A stretch of DNA of 57,543 bases, from contig JACPNO010000067.1 in assembly GCA_016185465.1 (NCBI GenBank), forward strand, positions 1 through 57,543, in the 5' to 3' direction. The DNA is from Candidatus Solibacter usitatus. Lineage in GTDB: Bacteria; Acidobacteriota; Terriglobia; Bryobacterales; Bryobacteraceae. Shown piece by piece: positions 1 to 7,454 of this stretch. The notes under the pieces were generated by a model. The model saw nothing but the letters and a program-made list of their open reading frames with translations. It searched no databases and was not told the DNA's origin. The position numbers were made by a program, and so were the translations under genes. Each line of letters begins with the position of its first letter. Within the stretch, counting starts at the first letter, position 1.

Positions 1-174
1 GACGAACCCGTAGCGCATCACGCGCGGGCCGATGTCGCTGGTAATCACCAGCTCGACTTCGCCATTGGAAACACGGTAGCTGTTGGGCCAGCCTTTGTAA
101 TTGGTTTTATCGATCTTGACGGCTGCGGAAGCGGTCATGGTTAGGGCAAGCGCGATGGACAGTGTTCTAGTCAT
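1..174 (-). CDS. Secreted protein, DUF4380-like, N-terminal part only
   Basis: The first 58 codons of a gene on the minus strand run off the window edge. The protein opens with a short Sec-type signal peptide (MTRTLSIALALTMTASA), followed by a segment containing YKGWPNSYRVSNGEVE and ITSDIGPRVMRYGF. That segment resembles the start of the DUF4380 family of exported, aldose-epimerase-like proteins that is common in Acidobacteria; the family call is from memory and tentative. No Shine-Dalgarno sequence precedes the ATG. A CATAAT hexamer at 184-189 lies 9 bases upstream, so the mRNA may have almost no leader. The gene starts 18 bases downstream of the end of the methyltransferase gene on the same strand. 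Confidence 0.7.
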   Translation of the reverse strand, partial: MTRTLSIALALTMTASAAVKIDKTNYKGWPNSYRVSNGEVELVITSDIGPRVMRYGFV

Positions 175-183
175 CGACTCGCT

Positions 184-189
184 ATTATG
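184..189 (-). promoter_or_regulatory. Putative -10 box of the first gene
   Basis: CATAAT on the minus strand (5/6 match to TATAAT), 9 bases from the ATG at 174. No convincing -35 box was found. It is one of a recurring set of such boxes in this window. Confidence 0.3.
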
Positions 190-191
190 CC

Positions 192-1208
192 TTAGTTCTT
201 CACGGCAAGCACGGCATCGAGTGGAGCGCCGGTGAGACGCCCCTCGACGGTGCCGAAGCCGGCGGCGCGCAGCAGGGCGTCATACTCCCGCAAATTTCGT
301 TCGCGGCCCTCCGTGCACACCAGCATGTTGAGCGATTGCATGGCGCCCCACATAGGACCGGTCTTGTCGTCCTGCAGCAGTTTCTCGGCAACCAGCAGCG
401 CGCCGCCGGCTGGCAGACGCGCGTGAATCTTGGCAAGCAGCGTGCGGATTTTTTCCTCCGACCAGTCGTGCAGGATGCGCGACACCGCGAACAGATCGGC
501 TTCGGGCAAGCTGTCCTGAAAAAAATCTCCGGCGATCAGCTCTACGCGCGCCGCGACGGCCGTTGCCGCCACCTGCTCACGCGCGATTTGGATCACCGCG
601 GGCAGATCGAACACCGCCGCGCTCATGGCCGGATACCGTTCGCAGGCCGCGACCGCCAGGTGTCCCGTCGCGCCGCCCAAATCCACCAGGCGGCGGAAGC
701 GGCTCAGGTCGAAGCTCGCCACTACGGCCGGTGAGCTTAGCAGGCCGTAGCCATGCATGCCCATCAGGAACATGCGCTTGTCGTCTTCGGTGCGGAAGAT
801 GTGATCGAATATGGCGGCGGCTTCGAAGCCGAATGCCTGCCGCCAGCGATGGCTGCCTTCGCGCACGGCGTCTTCCAAATGTCCCCACAGGTGGTAGAGA
901 ACCTGGTTGGAATATTGTATGTATCCGGTCATGGCGCGCGGGCTCCGCCGCGCCAGATATACCGACGCCGCCGGCTGGTTGGCGTAAACGCCGTTTTGCT
1001 TGCTCAGTAGCGTTAACCCCACGCAAGCATCCAGCAGCCGTTCCAGCGCGCCACAATCTGCCCCAAGATGCCGCGCCAGCGTCGCGGCGTCAGCCGGGCC
1101 TTCTTCCAGCCGGTCGAACATGCCCAGCGTGACGGCGGTGAACATGGTCTTCGAACGGCGGAAGGCTTCGATGAGATCGAGTACGGGAGCGGGATCGGGT
1201 TGCGTCAT
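192..1208 (-). CDS. SAM-dependent O-methyltransferase (acetylserotonin-MT-like)
   Basis: The 338-residue protein has the two-part layout of the plant/bacterial O-methyltransferase family. Residues about 10-95 form the helical winged-helix dimerisation domain. The rest is a Rossmann methyltransferase domain with glycine-rich motif I LVDLGGATGH at about 174-183. The RILHDWSEEK segment near 247 carries the histidine that is the catalytic base in characterised relatives, and GGALLVAEKLL is the usual later strand. Substrate cannot be told from sequence; small phenolic or polyketide-type acceptors are typical. The ATG overlaps the thiL stop codon by four bases (ATGA), so the two are co-translated. 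No thiamine role is evident, so the pairing with thiL is probably an expression arrangement. Confidence 0.85.
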   Translation of the reverse strand: MTQPDPAPVLDLIEAFRRSKTMFTAVTLGMFDRLEEGPADAATLARHLGADCGALERLLDACVGLTLLSKQNGVYANQPAASVYLARRSPRAMTGYIQYSNQVLYHLWGHLEDAVREGSHRWRQAFGFEAAAIFDHIFRTEDDKRMFLMGMHGYGLLSSPAVVASFDLSRFRRLVDLGGATGHLAVAACERYPAMSAAVFDLPAVIQIAREQVAATAVAARVELIAGDFFQDSLPEADLFAVSRILHDWSEEKIRTLLAKIHARLPAGGALLVAEKLLQDDKTGPMWGAMQSLNMLVCTEGRERNLREYDALLRAAGFGTVEGRLTGAPLDAVLAVKN

Positions 1209-2125
1209 GATTGCCGGAAATGATCGTACCCTAACGGCGCCAATCGCCGCGTGTTAAGGAACACGGCGCCAGCCGGTCCTCGCCGCATGACGCCGATTTT
1301 GGTCAACGGAATTCCCTGATGGCTGGCCGGAACGCGCGCGTCCATTATGGCTGGAACCGTGAACAGCAACTCGTAATCTTCACCGCCGTGCAGCGCCTGT
1401 TCCAGGCTGGCTCCGCGAAACACCGGTGGGTTTACGATTTCAGCCGCAAGACTTGAGGCGATCGCGAGGCGGCGGAGGTCGATCGACAAGCCGTCGCTCA
1501 AATCCATGGCGGCGGTGGCATGCAGTTGTTCGGAGATGAACCGGCCGAGAGCCAGGCGCGGGGAAGGCCGCAAGTGCACGCGCCACGCGCGCCCCGCCTG
1601 CGTCTTGAGGCCCAGGGCTGAGCCGCCCAGCCGTCCCGAAACATAGATGCAATCGCCGGCGCGCGCCCCGCTGCGCAACAAAGCGCGGCCGCGCGGCACT
1701 CCCCCGCACACCACGATGTCGCAGGAAAATTGTTTCGACCGCGCCAGGTCGCCACCGGCCAACACGGCGCCCGCTTGACCGGCCAGACGCAGCAGTCCCC
1801 GGTAGAAACCGGAAATCCAGCGGGAATCCGCCCACTTGGGCGCGGCCAACGATACCAGACAGAACTTGGGCTTACCGCCCATGGCCGCAATGTCACTCAA
1901 ACCGCGCGCCAAAGCTTTGTGGCCGGCTGCCGGCGCCGGGTGTGTATCGCGCCGGAAGTGGACGTTTTCGATCAGTTGATCGGTGGTGAAAAGCAGGTCT
2001 TCCCTGGCCCCGCGCGGGCGCAGCACGGCGCAATCGTCACCGATGCCCACGACGATCTCGGAATTCCTGGGGATCGAAACGCGGGCCCGGATCTGGTTGA
2101 GTAGGGTATCTTCGCGCCCGGCCAC
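1205..2125 (-). CDS. thiL: Thiamine-monophosphate kinase
   Basis: ThiL phosphorylates thiamine monophosphate to the active cofactor thiamine diphosphate with ATP. The 306 residues fit the family length. Recognisable blocks in order are VGIGDDCAVL (metal and ATP binding), FTTDQLIENVHFR, the GLSDIAAMGG segment, LAGGDLARS, YVSGRLGGSALGL and AMDLSDGLSIDL. The start is GTG at 2125, with no Shine-Dalgarno sequence and a TAGAAT hexamer 6 bases upstream. The stop codon overlaps the next gene's ATG. The thiamine pathway appears again at thiC (19170), which has a TPP riboswitch; no THI element is visible in front of thiL. Confidence 0.93.
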   Translation of the reverse strand: MAGREDTLLNQIRARVSIPRNSEIVVGIGDDCAVLRPRGAREDLLFTTDQLIENVHFRRDTHPAPAAGHKALARGLSDIAAMGGKPKFCLVSLAAPKWADSRWISGFYRGLLRLAGQAGAVLAGGDLARSKQFSCDIVVCGGVPRGRALLRSGARAGDCIYVSGRLGGSALGLKTQAGRAWRVHLRPSPRLALGRFISEQLHATAAMDLSDGLSIDLRRLAIASSLAAEIVNPPVFRGASLEQALHGGEDYELLFTVPAIMDARVPASHQGIPLTKIGVMRRGPAGAVFLNTRRLAPLGYDHFRQS

Positions 2126-2131
2126 TCGCAG

Positions 2132-2137
2132 ATTCTA
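2132..2137 (-). promoter_or_regulatory. Putative -10 box of thiL
   Basis: TAGAAT on the minus strand (5/6 consensus), six bases before the GTG start. This placement would give a leaderless thiL transcript. Confidence 0.35.
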
Positions 2138-2229
2138 GCGTGGCTGGCTTGACCGCACCAGCCCTATTTGAGAAAATACTAGGGTTGTAAGAAATGGTTG
2201 TTCGTCGGCAGACCGGGAGAACTTAGTGG

Positions 2230-2258
2230 AGCTACGAGGCGACCCTTCGTAGCTTTTT
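2230..2258 (+). terminator. Terminator-like hairpin in the cold-shock gene leader
   Basis: AGCTACGA (2230-2237) pairs perfectly with TCGTAGCT (2247-2254) around a 9-base loop, and the second arm runs into five T's ending at 2258. This is the layout of an intrinsic terminator. It lies 46 bases upstream of the csp start and reads towards it, while the neighbouring upstream gene is divergent. It therefore cannot end an upstream mRNA and may act as an attenuator or as the end of a short leader RNA. Confidence 0.55.
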
Positions 2259-2304
2259 CTATTTTGGGACCCGAAACACGCCGGACAATATCAGGAGAAT
2301 GGTA

Positions 2305-2508
2305 GTGAAAGAAAAAGGCATTGTGAAATGGTTTAACGCCGCAAAAGGCTACGGGTTTATTCAGCGCGCCAGCGGCGACGATGTGTTTGTCCACTTTTCG
2401 GCCATCCAGGCGAATGGGTATCGCACTCTGGATGAAGGTGCGGAGGTAGAGTTCGAGGTGAAGCAGGGTCCTAAGGGACTGCAGGCCGAGAACGTCAGTC
2501 GGCCGTAA
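2305..2508 (+). CDS. Cold-shock domain protein
   Basis: This is a single-stranded nucleic-acid-binding protein of about 67 residues, consisting of one OB-fold cold-shock domain. The RNP1 motif (KGYGFIQ) and RNP2 motif (VFVHFSAI) are intact, and the opening [12 protein letters not shown] is typical. Family members act as RNA chaperones, often at low temperature or in general growth. I place the start at GTG 2305 because the AGGAG at 2293-2297 is spaced 7 bases from it but only 1 base from the ATG at 2299; the ATG would add two residues. The leader contains the hairpin at 2230-2258, and a terminator follows at 2544. Cold inducibility is not demonstrated by sequence. Confidence 0.93.
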   Translation: MKEKGIVKWFNAAKGYGFIQRASGDDVFVHFSAIQANGYRTLDEGAEVEFEVKQGPKGLQAENVSRP

Positions 2509-2543
2509 TCACCTTTCCCAAAACAAAAACAATTTAACGAACG

Positions 2544-2566
2544 GGCCGCCGGCTTGGCGGCCTTTT
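2544..2566 (+). terminator. Intrinsic terminator after the cold-shock gene
   Basis: GGCCGCC (2544-2550) and GGCGGCC (2556-2562) form a 7-bp GC stem with a 5-base loop, followed by TTTT. It sits 36 bases after the csp stop and just before the stop of the convergent gene at 2585. Confidence 0.8.
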
Positions 2567-2584
2567 CCATTTGTGGAGTCGAAG

Positions 2585-4063
2585 CTATTTCTGGTTTGCG
2601 GCCGGCGCCGCATCCGACCGGTCTTGCACCACCGCTACGCCGTTTAATTCCATCCTGAGAACGTAATCGTAATGATCGAGTCCGGTCGAGTGAGGCGAAG
2701 GCCGGCCTTCCGTTTTTTTGGTCCATACACGCAGGGTCGGTTCGCCGGTAACCAGCCGGGCGATGAGGACCAGATCATAGCGGGGCATAGGATCGTCCAA
2801 AATCATCATGGTGCTGTTGGCTGGGACCTTCAGCCCCAGGGTTTGAAAGCTTCGAATGGCGGTCAAGACCGGGCGCTCGGCATCGAGGAGTATCGGTCGA
2901 AAATACTTCGTCCAGATCACCGCTTCGCGGCCCACCACCCCGATGGCTGTGGCCACCAACAGACCGGTAACCACGGGCTGATGCCAACGGCGCAGCCCCG
3001 GCAGGATGGCAATCCAGCGGGCAGCCGAAACCGTTAGTGAGCCGAGCAGGATGGCCCACCCGGCGAGCGGAATGTAGAGGCACGACCAAATCCGTCCCGT
3101 CAGAAACACGATGGGCAGCGGGCTCAGCACCACAAAAATCTGGCAGAAGCGAAGCTGCGGCGACGGCCTACGCCACGCCAGATATACCAGCGCCAGCCAC
3201 AGCGCGATCGTCTTGGCTGGGGTAAAAAAGGCGCCCGCATAGAACAGGGCATTCAGGTAAAGGGTCTGCTGCTCCATGAATCGCTGAACGGTATAGATCG
3301 AACGGTAGAGTTCCATTTGATTCAGCGAGTCCGTCCCGGTGAGCTTGCCAATGACGTACGCCAGCGTCAGCAGTCCAGAGAGGATGGCCAGGCGCCCCTC
3401 GCTGAGGAGCCACCGCGATAATCGACTCCAATCTTCAGGCGCATGGTACAGCAATTCGTACGCCAGCACAAAAACAGGAAACGTGACGGCCATTTCTTTG
3501 GAGTTCAGCGCGCCAATGTAAAGCAGCAGCACTCCGGCGGATTGCTTCCACGTCAGCAGCCTGCCTCGCGAGCGAATTCCCAGGTACACCACGAAGGCGG
3601 AGAAATAAAAAAAGAAGCAGAGAATGTCGTACACCACAGCGGTCACGATGTGTAAATCCGCCAGGTAGCCGTGATTGCTCACCGCGAAAGCGGCGATGAA
3701 CGCCACCAGATAATCGCCCGTGAGCAGCGCCGCAAAGCGCCACATCAGCACCACGTTCACGCCTAGCAGCAGGAAGATTACCGCGCGGTAAGGAAAAGGA
3801 TTCAACCCTGCAAAATGATAGATGGGCAGATAAAAGGCCGCCCCCATGGGTCGGTAGAACGTGGAGAAAAACAGCAGATTTCCTTGCAGCGCCTTCGCGG
3901 GTCCCGCGCTCCAGTAGTAGTGCAGGTTCATCATGTCGTCGTTTCTGAAGCCCGCGTGGAGCCCGCCCCAGGCTGAAAACAAAAAGTAGACGAGAACCAC
4001 AGTTAACCCGATTCGCCGCCAAGGAAGCTGCGGCATGGGCTCTGAGGAATCAGGCGAAGCCAT
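2585..4063 (-). CDS. Polytopic membrane protein, GT-C glycosyltransferase-like
   Basis: The 492-residue protein has about ten hydrophobic segments spread over its length. After the first segment comes the acidic pair FRNDDMM (about residues 39-45), the position where GT-C enzymes (PMT, ArnT, TMTC) carry catalytic aspartates in the first external loop. The NSKEMAVTFP segment (about 188-197) resembles the KE motif of TMTC/DUF1736-like proteins. These enzymes move sugars from polyprenyl-phosphate donors to targets outside the membrane. The donor and acceptor here are unknown and family membership is inferred from topology and short motifs only. A perfect TATAAT lies 7 bases before the ATG with no Shine-Dalgarno sequence. 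The gene stands alone, convergent with csp. Confidence 0.7.
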   Translation of the reverse strand: MASPDSSEPMPQLPWRRIGLTVVLVYFLFSAWGGLHAGFRNDDMMNLHYYWSAGPAKALQGNLLFFSTFYRPMGAAFYLPIYHFAGLNPFPYRAVIFLLLGVNVVLMWRFAALLTGDYLVAFIAAFAVSNHGYLADLHIVTAVVYDILCFFFYFSAFVVYLGIRSRGRLLTWKQSAGVLLLYIGALNSKEMAVTFPVFVLAYELLYHAPEDWSRLSRWLLSEGRLAILSGLLTLAYVIGKLTGTDSLNQMELYRSIYTVQRFMEQQTLYLNALFYAGAFFTPAKTIALWLALVYLAWRRPSPQLRFCQIFVVLSPLPIVFLTGRIWSCLYIPLAGWAILLGSLTVSAARWIAILPGLRRWHQPVVTGLLVATAIGVVGREAVIWTKYFRPILLDAERPVLTAIRSFQTLGLKVPANSTMMILDDPMPRYDLVLIARLVTGEPTLRVWTKKTEGRPSPHSTGLDHYDYVLRMELNGVAVVQDRSDAAPAANQK

Positions 4064-4070
4064 CGCGCGT

Positions 4071-4076
4071 ATTATA
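4071..4076 (-). promoter_or_regulatory. Consensus -10 box of the membrane-protein gene
   Basis: Perfect TATAAT on the minus strand, seven bases from the ATG at 4063. Transcription would start at or within a base or two of the start codon. No clear -35 hexamer at 16-18 bases. Confidence 0.5.
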
Positions 4077-4118
4077 CGTTCTGATGGAGGAATGGCCTAT
4101 TCGCCGCCAGGTAATCCG

Positions 4119-4748
4119 CTACGGCTCCAGATAAACCGTAACTCGGTTGCTTTCCTGGCCATCCGCTGCCAGGTAAAGCTCCGCCGGGCCGGCGTTCACC
4201 AGAGTGGGAAGCTGCAGCTCGATCAAATAGAATCCGACGTAGCCAGGCGCAAGCGTAGCCCGCGTGACCGTGACCGCTGAGCGCTCGATATAAGCGCGCA
4301 CCGCGGCCGCAACTTGCGGCGGGTTATCGAGCGGAGCGGCGCGGCCGGTGGGCCAGTTGGGCTGCACACGGCCCAGGCCAGTAGCCAGAATCTGGATGCG
4401 CGCGCCGGAGCGCGCCGTATTCCGTGCGTCCAGCATTAAGCCGGTATCGGCGTCAAGCAGCAGCGGCGCGCCGTCTCGATCCACAAAAATGGCTGGAGAC
4501 ACCGGCTGCACGGCCAAACCCAGCGACACCTGTGTAGCGCCGTCGAGCGTGAGCGACACGGCAGGGCCGCTGGCTTCAAACGGAACCTGGATTTGCGCGC
4601 CGGCTTCGGAAGACGCCAGTATCGGATATTCCAGGCCGCTGGCTCGCGCGCCGCGCACCGGCCCCCCCAGCACGCTTACCAGCGACCCGGGCGCGGCGGC
4701 GCGATTGGTGAAGTCGGCGGCGTTGACCAACCGTAGTGTTCGGGCCAT
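4119..4748 (-). CDS. C-terminal part of the frameshifted BNR protein (TIGR03437-like domain)
   Basis: About 209 residues in a frame one base off from the upstream ORF carry a complete Solibacter-type C-terminal domain. It contains LVNAADFTN, PGSLVSVLGG, VQPVSPAIFVDRDG, an ILATGLGRV segment and a final YLAADGQESNRV. This order (VNAASF, PGS-V-I-G, SPgiF, ATGLG) is the pattern of TIGR03437, a domain recurrent at the end of secreted proteins in Candidatus Solibacter. Read alone it would have to start at ATG 4748 with no signal peptide. It is far more likely the tail of the gene at 4576-6030, separated by a one-base insertion or two-base deletion near 4745-4765. Confidence 0.75.
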   Translation of the reverse strand: MARTLRLVNAADFTNRAAAPGSLVSVLGGPVRGARASGLEYPILASSEAGAQIQVPFEASGPAVSLTLDGATQVSLGLAVQPVSPAIFVDRDGAPLLLDADTGLMLDARNTARSGARIQILATGLGRVQPNWPTGRAAPLDNPPQVAAAVRAYIERSAVTVTRATLAPGYVGFYLIELQLPTLVNAGPAELYLAADGQESNRVTVYLEP

Positions 4749-6030
4749 GCGGCGCCGGCGCGGCGTACACGCCGTATCCGTCGAGCGAAACGTAGAGCTG
4801 ATTACCGGCCGCGTCCAGCATGACATCTGTGGCCCGTGCCGCCGGCAGCGAACTGCTAACCGGCGCCCATTCCGATGCGGGGCCCGCACCCTCCAGATCC
4901 GCGCGAGCGAAAAACACTCCGCGGCTGGTGGCCGCGTAGATTACGCCGGCGGCGCGGTCGGCGGTCACGCCATAGGCGGACGCCTCCCCCAGGTTGGCGG
5001 TGAGATCGTCCCAGAATCCGCCGGTATTGGTAGTGCGAAGCACGTGCGGGCCTTTGCCGCTGAGGGCCGCTAGCGCCACGCGGGGCGATTGCGCGTCCAC
5101 AAACAGCCGTTCCACCGCGCCCGATGACGCCGGCCGCGTGAGATTCCAGGTTTGCCCGGAATCGAGCGAAGCCCAAATCCGCCCATCGCGTGAGCCGGCA
5201 TAGGCGATTTCGCCCGATCCCGCTACGGCGGTGATTTCGGCGTTCAGGGCCGTCGAATAGGCGCGGCGAAGCTGGGCTTCGAGCTCCATCCGGGTACCGG
5301 ACACCGGCTGCCAGGCGCTTGACGGACCGGCGCCGGTGGCCGGAATCCATTCGAACGCTCCCGCGCCCGCTACTTCGATGCGCATGCCACGGCCATTGGC
5401 TGGAGGCGCCACCAGCCTCTCGACCGGCAGGTTAGGCAGGAACTGGTTCATGCCGGTCCAGGAGAGGCCGCCATCGCTCGATCGCCACAGCCCGGCGTCG
5501 TTGGCCAGCACGATTTGCTCGGGATCGGCGGGAGATACGGCGATGTCGTGTTGATTGGGGCCAATGATGGAGGCGTGATTGAAGCTGGTGAGATTGATCC
5601 AGGTTCGGCCGCCGTCGTCGGATCGATAGAGATGCTCGGCGAGCGCGAACAATTTGCGCGAATCGGTGGGATGGGCGCGCACTACTGCGCCGGGTTCCGG
5701 CAGACGCGCGGCCTCGGGAGCAGCATCGGCCTCACTGCGCACCGGCGGCTGGGCCAGCCGTCTCCAGTTTTCGTAATCCAAGGTGGCGAAGACCGCGCCG
5801 GACGTTGTCCGCGCAAACAGGCTACTGGCATCGGTCGAAAACCAGACTTCAGCAACCGGCCCGCTAGCCGGTGACGCCAGCATTTTTTCAATCGCCAAAT
5901 TGCCGATTTTGCGCCACTCAGGCTGCTGGGTCGCCAGCGGGTTGGCTGGTATTTGAGCGAGGGCTGCGCCCCAGGCGATTAGCATGGAGCCGCAAAGGCG
6001 GGCGAAAGATCGTGTATCCCCGTGACACAT
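4576..6030 (-). CDS. Secreted BNR/sortilin-type beta-propeller protein, frameshifted at its 3' end
   Basis: The 484-codon frame starts with a signal peptide (hydrophobic core LIAWGAALAQ). It then carries propeller repeats with Asp-box/BNR signatures: RSDDGGRTW (about residue 137), RSSDGGLSWTG, ASLDSGQTW and a TTNTGGFWDD copy. Such repeats are found in sialidases, sortilins and photosynthesis-system-stability-type proteins; no enzymatic residues stand out. Homologous sequence stops making sense after SLDGYGVYAAPAPH (about 4750), and the remaining 58 codons are an arginine-rich out-of-frame tail. The proper continuation is the TIGR03437-like domain in the next frame at 4119-4748. The gene is either truncated or carries an assembly error. 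Only a TAAAAT 11 bases before the ATG hints at a promoter. Confidence 0.8.
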   Translation of the reverse strand: MCHGDTRSFARLCGSMLIAWGAALAQIPANPLATQQPEWRKIGNLAIEKMLASPASGPVAEVWFSTDASSLFARTTSGAVFATLDYENWRRLAQPPVRSEADAAPEAARLPEPGAVVRAHPTDSRKLFALAEHLYRSDDGGRTWINLTSFNHASIIGPNQHDIAVSPADPEQIVLANDAGLWRSSDGGLSWTGMNQFLPNLPVERLVAPPANGRGMRIEVAGAGAFEWIPATGAGPSSAWQPVSGTRMELEAQLRRAYSTALNAEITAVAGSGEIAYAGSRDGRIWASLDSGQTWNLTRPASSGAVERLFVDAQSPRVALAALSGKGPHVLRTTNTGGFWDDLTANLGEASAYGVTADRAAGVIYAATSRGVFFARADLEGAGPASEWAPVSSSLPAARATDVMLDAAGNQLYVSLDGYGVYAAPAPHGPNTTVGQRRRLHQSRRRARVAGKRAGGAGARRASQRPGISDTGVFRSRRANPGSV

Positions 6031-6189
6031 CGACGTGTCTTATTTTACCGTATTGGCGCTGGCCGCCTTCTCAAAGGCTATGATTCCTTGAGATTTATAG
6101 CAACTTCACTTCTGCGGCCTGGTAGTTGCAATGGAGTTTTGATGCTAGACTAGGCCTGTAGTAGTGTGGCAGGTCTGGCGGGGAGACGG

Positions 6190-6984
6190 ATGCCCAGGGG
6201 CTCGACGAAAGAATTGTCGAAACTCATAGCCGCACTAGCGGTGTGCGCTATCTCTGCGTGTGCCCAGACTTCGGCAGCGGCCCGCCTGCGCAGCCTCACC
6301 GGCCAGGTTTCGGTTCTACGGGACAGCTCGCCCTGGGCATTGAGCGTCGGCGACGCGGTCCAGCCCAGCCAAATCATTTTGAGCGGTCCGGACGGCTTTG
6401 CGGTATTTGAAGTCTCCGACGGCAGCACTTTCGAAGTTTTCCCCAATTCCCGGGTAGTATTTCGCGACAATCGCGCCAATTGGAAAGACCTGCTGGAAGT
6501 GCTGATTGGCCGGGTCAAGATTCACATCCAGAAACTCGGCGGCCAGCCCAATTACAACAAAGTTCGTACGCCTACCGCGGTAATCTCGGTTCGCGGCACT
6601 ACCTTCGATGTCAGCGTGGAGGATGAGGACGCAACCACGCTGGTGATGGTGGAAGAAGGCCTGGTCGCGGTGCAGCATTCCCTGCTGCCGCGCGGGGATG
6701 CCAAGCTGCTGGGCGCCGGCGAATGGATTCGCGTGTATAAGAATCAACCTCTGGCGGCCAAGACGATAGATCGCGGCGGAGTACTGCGCACCACTCTGCG
6801 CGCGGCGGCCGACGCCATGTACGGCATTCTTCTCCGCACGTCGCGCGATCCGGGGAACACGGGCGGCTCGGGCGGTTCTACGCCTTCGTCGGGTCCGCCG
6901 GCATCGGGCGGCGGCGTGGGAGATCAGGGTCCGGGAAAACCACCTCCGCCGCCACCACCTCCGCCGCCACCGGCAAAGCACTAG
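6190..6984 (+). CDS. Exported FecR-domain protein with proline-rich tail
   Basis: About 264 residues. A signal peptide (LIAALAVCAISACAQ) is followed by a FecR domain: LTGQVSVLR, GFAVFEVSDGSTFEVFPNS, and VRTPTAVISVRGTTFDVSVE, the last being the hallmark segment with GT-F. The C-terminus is low-complexity, rich in Gly/Ser, and ends in eleven consecutive prolines before AKH. Classical FecR proteins relay TonB-receptor signals to a sigma factor, but here there is no sigma factor or TM segment next door, so this belongs to the wider periplasmic FecR group of unknown role. ATG 6190 is preferred over GTG 6166 because GGGGAG precedes it by 4-5 bases. Its TAG overlaps the TAG of the convergent gene in the palindrome CTAG. 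Confidence 0.8.
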   Translation: MPRGSTKELSKLIAALAVCAISACAQTSAAARLRSLTGQVSVLRDSSPWALSVGDAVQPSQIILSGPDGFAVFEVSDGSTFEVFPNSRVVFRDNRANWKDLLEVLIGRVKIHIQKLGGQPNYNKVRTPTAVISVRGTTFDVSVEDEDATTLVMVEEGLVAVQHSLLPRGDAKLLGAGEWIRVYKNQPLAAKTIDRGGVLRTTLRAAADAMYGILLRTSRDPGNTGGSGGSTPSSGPPASGGGVGDQGPGKPPPPPPPPPPPAKH

Positions 6985-7379
6985 CGCGGCTTGAATCGCT
7001 CGTCGATTTCCACCTGATACCCGCTGGCCAGGCGATTGGTTTCGTTGGCCATGCCTGCCACCGCCATCAGCTCGGCAAACATTTGGTCTGTCATACCTGC
7101 CTTGCGCGCAGCCGCGGTGTGGGACGCGATGCAGTAACCGCATTGGTTGGTCGCGCTAACGGCGAGGTAGATCATCTCCTTGGTGACTGCGTCCAGCGCG
7201 CCCGGCGCCATGACTTCCTTGATGCTCTCCCACGTCCGGCGCAGCGTAGCCGGATCGCGCGCAATCGCCTTCCAGAAATTGTTGATCCAATCCGTCTTGC
7301 GCGTGGCCATGATGTCGTCATAGACGGCGCGTACCTCCGCGCTGGCGGATTCGTATTCAATGAGTCCCAAGGTTGCCAT
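6981..7379 (-). CDS. Carboxymuconolactone decarboxylase / AhpD-like protein
   Basis: The 132-residue protein has the CMD-family core with the redox motif CGYCIASHTAAARKAG (about residues 84-99), i.e. C-x-x-C-x3-H, which in AhpD is the peroxidase/disulfide active site. The upstream helix with VTKEMIYLAVSATNQ is typical of the family. Such proteins reduce peroxides or carry out related thiol chemistry; true decarboxylases in the family lack the CxxC. A GGGAG precedes the ATG by 7 bases, so this gene has a conventional leader. It is divergent from the pot operon with 75 bases between starts. Confidence 0.85.
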   Translation of the reverse strand: MATLGLIEYESASAEVRAVYDDIMATRKTDWINNFWKAIARDPATLRRTWESIKEVMAPGALDAVTKEMIYLAVSATNQCGYCIASHTAAARKAGMTDQMFAELMAVAGMANETNRLASGYQVEIDERFKPR

Positions 7380-7440
7380 TTCGTTCTCCCACGCAATTAT
7401 CCCGCGGAAACTTTCGACACGCGCGTCGACGGCATTGCGT

Positions 7441-7446
7441 TATATT
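7441..7446 (+). promoter_or_regulatory. Putative -10 box of the pot operon
   Basis: TATATT (5/6 consensus), eight bases before the GTG at 7455. There is no Shine-Dalgarno sequence. A TCGACA at 7414-7419 resembles a -35 box, but the 21-base spacing is too long. Confidence 0.35.
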
Positions 7447-7454
7447 TTTCACAA

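Noticed and set aside
4748-4889. Independent start of the TIGR03437-like part at 4889
   Set aside because: The 47 extra codons are the out-of-frame reading of the BNR gene, and there is no export signal.
7083-7454. Long upstream extension of the potA frame
   Set aside because: It lies antisense to the CMD gene, lacks homology to ABC proteins, and the family start is at 7455.
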